A DNA stretch of 34,060 nt, taken from the NCBI GenBank assembly GCA_035296385.1, contig DATHBB010000305.1, forward strand, positions 1 to 34,060. Reading direction: 5' to 3'. The notes beneath the pieces were generated by a model. That model was not told the origin of the DNA, searched no databases, and worked only from the letters and a program-made list of their open reading frames with translations. The position numbers were made by a program, and so were the translations under genes. Positions 16,016 through 22,565 of this stretch are shown here, piece by piece. Positions within the stretch are counted from its first letter, which is position 1, and each line of letters begins with the position of its first letter. The stretch is from JAIVJZ01 sp035296385 (GTDB taxonomy: Bacteria > Acidobacteriota > Blastocatellia > Pyrinomonadales > Pyrinomonadaceae).

Positions 16016-16045
16016 TTGACAGCCGCACATTAAGTCCAGTAACAT
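16016..16045 (+). promoter_or_regulatory. Putative sigma-70-type promoter for the pil cluster
   Basis: Consensus TTGACA (16016-16021) is followed after 18 bases by TAACAT (16040-16045). It lies just downstream of the previous gene's terminator and about 150 bases before pilB. It is the only clear promoter-like sequence in the gap, so it probably drives pilB and the genes after it. Confidence 0.5.
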
Positions 16046-16053
16046 GATTTTGC

Positions 16054-16074
16054 CAACGATGTTTGTCATCGTTG
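16054..16074 (+). other. Small hairpin in the pilB 5' leader
   Basis: CAACGATG (16054-16061) pairs perfectly with CATCGTTG (16067-16074) around TTTGT, right after the predicted transcription start. It may stabilise the transcript or bind a regulator. The function is unknown. Confidence 0.4.
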
Positions 16075-16197
16075 CCTTAAGACTAACAACACGCGTCTCG
16101 CGTAACTCTCCCGTGTCCGAATCGAATTGAAAGTGCCTGCCCCTTCCGTCGAGTTCTTACCCAAGAAGCGTCCGATTCCTGTGGAAACAGTCAAGAA

Positions 16198-18000
16198 ATG
16201 TCAGCTAAATTAGGCGAAATACTCGTCCGCGAAAACATCCTGACGCCGCAGCAACTACGCGAAGCGCTCGACTACCAGCGCGAGCACGGCGGGCGTCTCG
16301 GCTTCAACCTCGTCAAACTCGGTCTCGTTTCCGACGACATGGTGACGGCTGTGCTCTCGCGCCAGTACGGTGTGCCGAGCGTCAACCTCGATTTGTTCGA
16401 CGTTGACGCCTCCGTCATACGCCTCATCCCGCGCGAAGTGGCCGACAAGTATTCGGTCTTGCCGCTCTCGCGCGTCGGGGCGACTTTGACGCTGGCGATG
16501 GTTGACCCCACGAACGTCTTTGCGATGGACGACATCAAGTTTATGACGGGCTTGAATATCGAGCCGGTCGTCGTCTCGGAAGCGGGCGTGCAGGAGGCCA
16601 TCGAGGAGTACTACGGCGGGACGCGCGAAATAGAGCTTGCGGGGATGGTCGAGGCGACGCTGGCCGGTGCGAACGGCAACGGTAACGGCAACGGAAACGG
16701 TTTCTCGCTGACGACGGACGCCGTCTCGCTCGCGCAGTTGGACTTCGACGAAGAGGCGGCCAACGACGTTGAGGTCATCAACGAAGACGACGAGATAGAC
16801 GTGTCGAGCCTTGCGCGCATGAGCGAGGACGCGCCCGTCGTGCGTCTCGTCAACGTCCTGCTCGTTGATGCCTTGCAGCGCGGCGCTTCCGACATCCACA
16901 TCGAGCCTTACGAAAAAGAGATGCGCATACGCTTCCGCATCGACGGCGTGCTCTACGACGTGATGCACCCGCCCCTGCGCCTGCGCGACGCGCTCATCTC
17001 GCGCATCAAGATCATGTCGAAGCTCGACATCTCAGAGAAGCGACTGCCGCAGGACGGTCGCATCAAGATCAAGCTCAGAGCCGACGGTCGTTCGCGCGAG
17101 TTGGACTTCCGCGTCTCCACCCTGCCGACCCTCTTCGGCGAAAAAGTCGTGATGCGTCTCCTTGACAAAGAGAAGCTGATGCTCGACATGACGAAGCTCG
17201 GCTTCGAGCCGGAATCGCTCGTCAAGTTCAAGCGCAACATCGAACGCCCCTACGGCATGGTGCTCGTCACAGGCCCGACGGGTTCGGGCAAAACCAACAC
17301 GCTCTACTCTGCGCTCCAATCCCTGAACACGACCGAGACGAACATCATGACGGCGGAAGACCCCGTCGAGTTCAACCTCGTCGGCATCAATCAGGTGCAG
17401 ATGAAGGAGCAGATCGGTTTGAACTTCGCCGCCGCCCTGCGCTCGTTCCTCCGACAAGACCCGAACATCGTGCTCGTCGGCGAAATACGCGACTTCGAGA
17501 CCGCCGAGATCGCCATCAAGGCCGCGCTCACAGGCCACCTCGTCCTCTCCACCCTCCACACCAACGACGCGCCCTCCACCATCTCCCGCCTGATGAACAT
17601 GGGCATCGAGCCTTTCCTCGTCGCCACATCCGTTAACTTGATTCAGGCGCAGCGCCTCATACGCCGCGTCTGCACCGAATGCAAAGAGGTGCACCCGACG
17701 CCTTCCGAAGCCCTCGTCGAGATCGGCTTCACGAAGGAAGAGGCGCACGACTTGAAGATTTACAAGGGCAAGGGCTGCGCCAAGTGTAACAACACGGGAT
17801 ACAAAGGCCGCGTCGGTCTCTACGAAGTGATGGAGATCACGGACGACATACGCGAGTTGATCCTGATCGGCGCGTCGGCGCTCGAACTGCGCAAGCGCGC
17901 CATCGAGAACGGCATGCTCACCTTGCGCGCTTCGGGCCTGGTGAAGATCAGAAACGGCGTCACCACCATCGAAGAAGTTGTGCGCGAGACGGTCGCTTAA
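16198..18000 (+). CDS. pilB: Type IV pilus assembly ATPase PilB
   Basis: This 600-residue GspE/PilB-family ATPase powers pilus extension at the inner membrane. Residues 1-140 are the N-terminal MshEN/T2SSE_N domain (LGEILVRENILTPQQLREAL). A linker at 157-168 is a Gly-Asn repeat (GNGNGNGNG). The ATPase core has Walker A GPTGSGKT (359-366), an Asp box AEDPVEF, Walker B NIVLVGEIRD and a His box GHLVLSTLHTND. Zinc-site cysteines are in CTEC (492, 495) and CAKC (527, 530), typical of extension ATPases and absent from PilT. It is first in a co-directional cluster with an unknown exported protein, pilT and pilC. Only a weak ribosome site (GGAAA) precedes ATG 16198. Confidence 0.95.
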   Translation: MSAKLGEILVRENILTPQQLREALDYQREHGGRLGFNLVKLGLVSDDMVTAVLSRQYGVPSVNLDLFDVDASVIRLIPREVADKYSVLPLSRVGATLTLAMVDPTNVFAMDDIKFMTGLNIEPVVVSEAGVQEAIEEYYGGTREIELAGMVEATLAGANGNGNGNGNGFSLTTDAVSLAQLDFDEEAANDVEVINEDDEIDVSSLARMSEDAPVVRLVNVLLVDALQRGASDIHIEPYEKEMRIRFRIDGVLYDVMHPPLRLRDALISRIKIMSKLDISEKRLPQDGRIKIKLRADGRSRELDFRVSTLPTLFGEKVVMRLLDKEKLMLDMTKLGFEPESLVKFKRNIERPYGMVLVTGPTGSGKTNTLYSALQSLNTTETNIMTAEDPVEFNLVGINQVQMKEQIGLNFAAALRSFLRQDPNIVLVGEIRDFETAEIAIKAALTGHLVLSTLHTNDAPSTISRLMNMGIEPFLVATSVNLIQAQRLIRRVCTECKEVHPTPSEALVEIGFTKEEAHDLKIYKGKGCAKCNNTGYKGRVGLYEVMEITDDIRELILIGASALELRKRAIENGMLTLRASGLVKIRNGVTTIEEVVRETVA

Positions 18001-18015
18001 AAGAGAGGTTCACAC

Positions 18016-18957
18016 ATGTTTTTTCGCGCTTTAGTTTTAACCATACTCATCATGTGCACGGTGGCGGCGACGCTGCCCATCTCGGATTCGCTGGCGCACT
18101 GGTCTTCGGCACGCCCCTCCGCCTCGCGCAGCCACAACAAAGGCCGCTACGCGCGCCGCCACTCGCGCGCCTGGTGGCGTCGTTACCGCGCGCGCCTGCG
18201 CCGCAAACGCGCCATCGCCGCCGAACGCCGCAGGCGTCGCGCCATGATCCTCGCGGCGAAACCCGTGCCTTCCTCCGTACTTTCACCCGCCAATCACGCG
18301 TCTGCGTCGCCGTCGCTGCCAACCCTGAACAACGTCAACTTCGCGCTGCCCGGAGTGGCTCTGCCGAGCACCGCTTCGCTCTCAAGCATCACTCCGGTCA
18401 AGTCGCTGACTGCGACGGTTGTTGCCCCGTCGAAAGATGCGTTGCAAGCGTTGCCGCGCTCGGCAGCGGTAGCAGCCTCGCCGCTGCCGAGCGGTTGGTC
18501 GAGCGCTGCCGCCTCTCGCGCGGGCGAGATGCGTTTCAACGTGCGCGCCGCAGACGGGCGCGTGCGCTCCTCCGCCGTCTGGTCGCGCGTCAACTTGCAG
18601 GCAGCCGCGCCCTCCGCCTCCGACTCGCGCAGCAAAACTTTCGGCGGCGTCCCCGTCACGCTCCTGCGTCGCACGGTGATCAACCGCATGGTGGCCGAAG
18701 GCGGCTGGGTCGTCAACGACGTGCAGCGGCAGTTCGGCGAACGACGCGTGTTCGTCGTCACCGCGCAGACCGTCGCCGCCAGCGGCGAACGCCGCGCGTG
18801 GGCGTTCTACTTCACGGAGTCGGACGGTCAGGTCTACAGCCTCGCGACGAACGCGCCCGCAGAGTTTGCGGACACGCTCGCCGCCGAATCCGAACGGGCC
18901 ATCGTCGCGCTCGGCTCGCGCCGCTTAAACTCTACGACCGCGCAAAACCAGAAGTGA
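18016..18957 (+). CDS. Unknown exported Arg-rich protein between pilB and pilT
   Basis: This 313-residue protein is one I do not recognise. It starts 15 bases after the pilB stop (AGAGAGG ribosome site), so it is surely in the pil operon. An N-terminal hydrophobic segment (residues about 3-26) acts as signal peptide or anchor. It is followed by an extremely basic stretch at about 38-78, dominated by Arg (RRYRARLRRKRAIAAERRRR). Then comes a Ser/Ala/Pro-rich low-complexity region and a C-terminal folded part at about 205-300 (LLRRTVINRMVAEGGWVVND, RRVFVVTAQTVAASGERRAW, FYFTESDGQVYSLAT) that looks like a small alpha/beta domain. No enzyme motif is seen. A role in pilus assembly or envelope interaction is only suggested by position. 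A long overlapping frame (18054-18965) is a GC-rich shadow. Confidence 0.75.
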   Translation: MFFRALVLTILIMCTVAATLPISDSLAHWSSARPSASRSHNKGRYARRHSRAWWRRYRARLRRKRAIAAERRRRRAMILAAKPVPSSVLSPANHASASPSLPTLNNVNFALPGVALPSTASLSSITPVKSLTATVVAPSKDALQALPRSAAVAASPLPSGWSSAAASRAGEMRFNVRAADGRVRSSAVWSRVNLQAAAPSASDSRSKTFGGVPVTLLRRTVINRMVAEGGWVVNDVQRQFGERRVFVVTAQTVAASGERRAWAFYFTESDGQVYSLATNAPAEFADTLAAESERAIVALGSRRLNSTTAQNQK

Positions 18958-18970
18958 GCAATTAATTCTT

Positions 18971-19003
18971 CGCGCGCGGGCAACTCAAAAATGCTCGCGC
19001 GCG
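18971..19003. other. GC-rich hairpin between the unknown gene and pilT
   Basis: CGCGCGCGGGC (18971-18981) pairs with GCTCGCGCGCG (18993-19003) with one G-T pair. There is no T-tract. It could attenuate transcription or mark an RNA processing site between the upstream genes and pilT. Confidence 0.35.
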
Positions 19004-19067
19004 CACGTCTCGCACGCTCGCCCCTTCGTCCGGGCAATCTTCACTTAACGGAGTTCACAAAGGAAAA

Positions 19068-20282
19068 ATGTCAGCTAACGAATCGTCTCTGGCCGAGCAA
19101 CTCTCGCTCTCCGATCTGCTCAAGAAGTTGATCGAGTTGGGCGGGTCTGACCTGCACCTGACCACGAACACCCCGCCGCAGGTGCGCGTCGATGGAGCGC
19201 TCAAGCCGCTCGACGGCTTCAAAACGCTCACCTCCGCAGACACCAAACAACTCGCTTACAGCGTCCTGACCGACGCGCAGAAGCACCGCTTCGAGGAATC
19301 GCTCGAACTCGACTTCTCTTTCGGCGTGCGCGGCCTCTCGCGTTTTCGCGCGAATCTTTTCAACCAGCGCGGCGCCGTCGGCTGCGTCTTCCGCGCCATC
19401 CCCTACGAGATCAGATCGTTTGAGAACCTCGGGCTGCCGCCCGTCGTCACCAAGCTCTGCGACAAGCCGCGCGGCCTCATACTCGTGACCGGCCCGACCG
19501 GATCGGGGAAGTCCACCACGCTCGCCGCGATGATCGACAAGATCAACCGCGAACGTCATGAGCACATCATGACCATCGAAGACCCGATTGAATTCCTGCA
19601 CAACCACAAGTCGTGTCTCGTCAACCAGCGCGAAGTCGGTTCCGACACCAAAGGATTCGCGGAAGCGTTGCGCACCGCGCTCAGGCAAGACCCGGACGTG
19701 GTGCTCGTCGGCGAAATGCGCGACCTTGAAACCATCGAGTCCGCCCTGCGCATCGCAGAGACCGGCCACTTGACGTTCGCCACGCTGCACACGAACTCCG
19801 CCGCTTCGACCATCAATCGCATCATCGACGTTTTCCCGTCGAACCAGCAGGCGCAGATCAGAGCACAGCTTTCGCTCGTCCTCGAAGGCATTATGTGTCA
19901 GGCGCTTTTGCCGCGCGCCAACGGGCAGGGACGCGTCGCCGCCCTCGAAATCCTCGTCCCCAACGCGGCCATACGCAACCTCATACGCGAAGACAAGATT
20001 CACCAGATTTACTCGATGATGCAGACGGGTCAGGAAAAATACGGCATGCAGACCTTCAATCAGGCTCTCGCCACGCTCTACCACAAACGCCTGATCTCCC
20101 TCGAACTCGCCATGCAGCGCTCTTCGAACACGGACGAACTGCGCGATCTCATCGAACACGGCGCGGGCATCAACACGGGCAACGGACAGAACGGCGCACA
20201 GAACGCCCCGCCCCGCCCCAACGGCGCGCACCCCAGCCCCTACGCCCAACCGCGTCCCATCGGCACGCGCCCCACGAGATAA
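19068..20282 (+). CDS. pilT: Type IV pilus retraction ATPase PilT
   Basis: This 404-residue ATPase of the PilT/GspE family drives pilus retraction and twitching. The N-terminal PAS-like domain is at about 10-110 (LLKKLIELGGSDLHLTTNTP). Walker A GPTGSGKST lies at 142-150, the Asp box IEDPIEF at 170-176, Walker B VVLVGEMRD and the His box GHLTFATLHTNSA. The PilT-specific AIRNLIRE motif near residue 306 separates it from PilB, as does the lack of zinc cysteines. A Pro/Asn/Gly-rich tail of about 35 residues extends beyond the usual length. AAAGGA lies five bases before ATG 19068. The stop TAA is 3 bases from repeat element D, and pilC follows it. Confidence 0.95.
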   Translation: MSANESSLAEQLSLSDLLKKLIELGGSDLHLTTNTPPQVRVDGALKPLDGFKTLTSADTKQLAYSVLTDAQKHRFEESLELDFSFGVRGLSRFRANLFNQRGAVGCVFRAIPYEIRSFENLGLPPVVTKLCDKPRGLILVTGPTGSGKSTTLAAMIDKINRERHEHIMTIEDPIEFLHNHKSCLVNQREVGSDTKGFAEALRTALRQDPDVVLVGEMRDLETIESALRIAETGHLTFATLHTNSAASTINRIIDVFPSNQQAQIRAQLSLVLEGIMCQALLPRANGQGRVAALEILVPNAAIRNLIREDKIHQIYSMMQTGQEKYGMQTFNQALATLYHKRLISLELAMQRSSNTDELRDLIEHGAGINTGNGQNGAQNAPPRPNGAHPSPYAQPRPIGTRPTR

Positions 20283-20285
20283 AGG

Positions 20286-20369
20286 AGTGACAAGTGACAG
20301 GTGACAAGTGACGAGATAAAAACTCGCATCTTGTTCTAACTCGTCACTCGTCACTTGTCACTTGTCACT
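20286..20369. repeat. Heptamer inverted-repeat element D (CRAGTGA family)
   Basis: The left arm (20286-20315) of AGTGACA-type heptamers pairs with the right arm (20340-20369), with about two mismatches over 30 bases around a 24-base loop. TGA occurs at 20288, 20295, 20302 and 20309. It sits inside the pil operon, starting 3 bases after the pilT stop and ending one base before the AAGGAG ribosome site (20371-20376) of pilC. Confidence 0.9.
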
Positions 20370-20384
20370 TAAGGAGTTTCACAG

Positions 20385-21617
20385 ATGCCTACTTACGTCT
20401 TCAAAGGCCGCAACCGACTCGGCGAAGTGATGGTCGGCGAACGCGTCGCCGACAATCGCGACATGTTGAAACAACTGTTGCGCCGCGAACAGGTCATGCT
20501 CACCTCGGTCAAAGAGAAGGGGCGCGAGGTCGCCGTGCCGAAGCTCGGCGGGCGCGGCAAAGTGAAGTCGAAGGAGTTGTCAATCTTCACGCGCCAGTTC
20601 TCCGTGATGATCGACGCGGGGCTGCCGCTCGTGCAATGTCTGGACATCCTGGCGAGCCAGCAGGAGAACAAATTTTTTCAGCAAGTTCTGGTGCAAACCC
20701 GGCAGGACGTGGAAGAAGGATCAACTTTGGCCGCAGCTATGGCGAATCATCCCAAAGTCTTCGATCAACTCTTCGTCAACATGATCGAGGCGGGCGAGAC
20801 CGGCGGTATTCTCGACATCATCCTGCAACGCCTGTCAACCTTCATCGAAAAGATCGTCAAGCTGCGACGCGACGTGATCTCGGCCATGATCTACCCGACA
20901 GCCGTGATCCTCATCGCCATCCTCGTCGTGGCCGCGATCCTCATCTTCGTCATCCCGCAATTCCAGACGATCTTCCTCGGCCTCTTAGGCCCCGGCGAAA
21001 AACTCCCGCTCCCGACGCGCATCGTCGTCGCCTTCAGCGACTTCGTCGCGGGCTGGGGCGGCCTCTGCATCCTCGTCGGCGTCATCGCCGCCGTCATCGG
21101 CATACGCACCTACCGCAAGACCCCGAACGGTCAGCGCAACATTGATCGCTTGCTCTTGAAAGCCCCGATCATCGGCGTCGTCCTGCGCAAGATCGCCATC
21201 GCGCGCTTCTCGCGCACGCTCTCCACGCTTCTATCCTCCGGCGTCCCCATCCTCCAATCGTTAGAGATCACGGCGCGCACCGCCGGCAACGTCGTCATCG
21301 AAGAGGCCATACGCGGCATCCGCACCGGCGTGGAACGCGGCGAGAGTTTCGTCGAACCCTTGAAGGCGACCGACGTGTTCCCCAACATGGTGGCGCAGAT
21401 GGTCGGCATCGGCGAACAGACCGGCGCACTCGACTCCATGCTCGGCAAGATCGCCGACTTCTACGAACAGGAAGTTGACACCGCCATCGCCAACATGCTG
21501 ACCTTGATCGAACCCGCCATGATCGGCTTCCTCGGCGTCACCATCGGCGGCATCGTCATCGCCATGTACATGCCCCTCTTCACCCTCGTCGGCAAACTCT
21601 CAAACGGCGGTCAGTGA
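20385..21617 (+). CDS. pilC: Type IV pilus inner-membrane platform protein PilC
   Basis: This 410-residue GspF/PilC-family polytopic protein forms the inner-membrane platform that couples PilB and PilT to pilin movement. It has two repeated GspF domains, residues about 67-190 (ELSIFTRQFSVMIDAGLPLV, MIEAGETGGILDIILQRLST) and about 270-395 (ARFSRTLSTLLSSGVPILQS, MVGIGEQTGALDSMLGKIAD). Transmembrane segments are near 168-190, 220-240 and 380-402 (IGGIVIAMYMPLFTLV). Length is normal for the family. The ribosome site AAGGAG lies eight bases before ATG 20385, directly after repeat D. It is the last gene of the cluster, followed by a strong palindromic terminator. Confidence 0.95.
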   Translation: MPTYVFKGRNRLGEVMVGERVADNRDMLKQLLRREQVMLTSVKEKGREVAVPKLGGRGKVKSKELSIFTRQFSVMIDAGLPLVQCLDILASQQENKFFQQVLVQTRQDVEEGSTLAAAMANHPKVFDQLFVNMIEAGETGGILDIILQRLSTFIEKIVKLRRDVISAMIYPTAVILIAILVVAAILIFVIPQFQTIFLGLLGPGEKLPLPTRIVVAFSDFVAGWGGLCILVGVIAAVIGIRTYRKTPNGQRNIDRLLLKAPIIGVVLRKIAIARFSRTLSTLLSSGVPILQSLEITARTAGNVVIEEAIRGIRTGVERGESFVEPLKATDVFPNMVAQMVGIGEQTGALDSMLGKIADFYEQEVDTAIANMLTLIEPAMIGFLGVTIGGIVIAMYMPLFTLVGKLSNGGQ

Positions 21618-21680
21618 CGGATGTGATTCGTCCCATTCCAGGGACGTGATTCATAGCAAAAAGGGGTTTGATTCATCCGA

Positions 21681-21714
21681 CGAGAAAAGGACGGCAATTG
21701 CCGTCCTTTTCTCG
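21681..21714. terminator. Perfect palindromic terminator after pilC
   Basis: CGAGAAAAGGACGGCAA is followed immediately by its exact reverse complement. This makes a 34-base perfect palindrome with a CCTTTTCTCG 3' side, 63 bases after the pilC stop. A smaller CGTCCC/GGGACG inverted repeat precedes it near 21625-21645. Confidence 0.8.
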
Positions 21715-21844
21715 TTGATTGGAACTCTTACCCGAGTAGTCGAATCACCTCCTGTATTGGCCTGGCGCTAATGGTTGGGCAAAGCTCGCCGGGGGCTAAA
21801 CCTGAGATTGATGGGCGGCTTTTCAGGGGCTGAGCTTTTCTTGA

Positions 21845-22402
21845 TTGAGAGTTTTTGCTACGCTGCGGCGCATGGAACACCTCTCGTGCGGCGCCGCTCT
21901 TGTGGCTTTAATCTTCTCCGTCCTGCCCTTCGAGATGCACGCTCAAACCGGTGTGCCATGGCAGTCCGAACCCCAATCATCAACTTCAGCCAATACGGAA
22001 ATTATCGAAACTCGCCCGATAGATATTAAAGGCTGTATCAAAAACTCTCGTTCAGGACAATTCTTTATCAAGGACGCTGAATCTTTCCAGCAAGCCATTC
22101 GCGCCGACGGCACACGGGAATGGTGTCGCAAAAATCTCGAAAGCATTGATTTCACAAAACACTCACTGCTCGGCGTCGCACTCGTCACGGACTATTGCAG
22201 ACGTCCGCCGGGGCTTGCACACCAACTCATAAAGGACACGGCCACTAAGAAATATCTTTTCGACATCAGTTATCACACGACGCCGGGCGTCTGCCGCCGG
22301 ATGGGTGTTTGGGATGTGTGGGTAGTTGTCCCCAAAATTCCCGTCGATTATGAGGTCATCTTCCAGGTCAGAAAAATACCGTCGAATGAAATTGAGAAAT
22401 AG
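21845..22402 (+). CDS. Small exported protein of unknown function (possibly PrcB-like)
   Basis: This protein has 185 residues from TTG 21845, or 176 from ATG 21872. The TTG start gives a basic n-region (MRVFATLRR) before the hydrophobic core and a likely cleavage near EMHAQ, a better signal peptide, but neither start has a clear ribosome site. The mature part has several cysteines (KGCIKNS, EWCRKN, TDYCRRPPG, GVCRRMG) and a pattern IDFTKHSLLGVALVTDYC ... VWDVWVVVPKIP. This pattern is reminiscent of PrcB-type small beta domains, but the match is weak. It sits alone between the pilC terminator and the S9 peptidase. Base composition is somewhat less GC-rich than its neighbours. Confidence 0.6.
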   Translation: MRVFATLRRMEHLSCGAALVALIFSVLPFEMHAQTGVPWQSEPQSSTSANTEIIETRPIDIKGCIKNSRSGQFFIKDAESFQQAIRADGTREWCRKNLESIDFTKHSLLGVALVTDYCRRPPGLAHQLIKDTATKKYLFDISYHTTPGVCRRMGVWDVWVVVPKIPVDYEVIFQVRKIPSNEIEK

Positions 22403-22445
22403 ATAAGACGATCATTTGAGAGCGTGGATCGGTCACTCCCGATGA

Positions 22446-22474
22446 AAAGTATTAACGCCTGATGTTAATACTTT
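22446..22474. terminator. Inverted repeat, possible terminator
   Basis: AAAGTATTAAC (22446-22456) pairs perfectly with GTTAATACTTT (22464-22474) around GCCTGAT, 44 bases after the small exported gene. It is AT-rich and has no T-tract, so it could instead be an operator upstream of the S9 peptidase gene. Confidence 0.4.
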
Positions 22475-22565
22475 CGCCCTCCCGCACGTTTATGTCTTTG
22501 GAACTGCATTTATCGCAGTGTCGGCCAGTACTGACCACAGACATCTACCAGGAGTTTATTGAGAT

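Noticed and set aside
18054..18965. 303-residue plus-strand frame overlapping the gene at 18016
   Set aside because: Arg/Ala-biased shadow in another frame. The 18016 frame has a ribosome site, signal peptide and operon spacing.
19071..20354. 427-residue minus-strand reading frame opposite pilT
   Set aside because: Shadow of the GC-rich pilT gene. It has no recognisable motif and starts inside the heptamer repeat.
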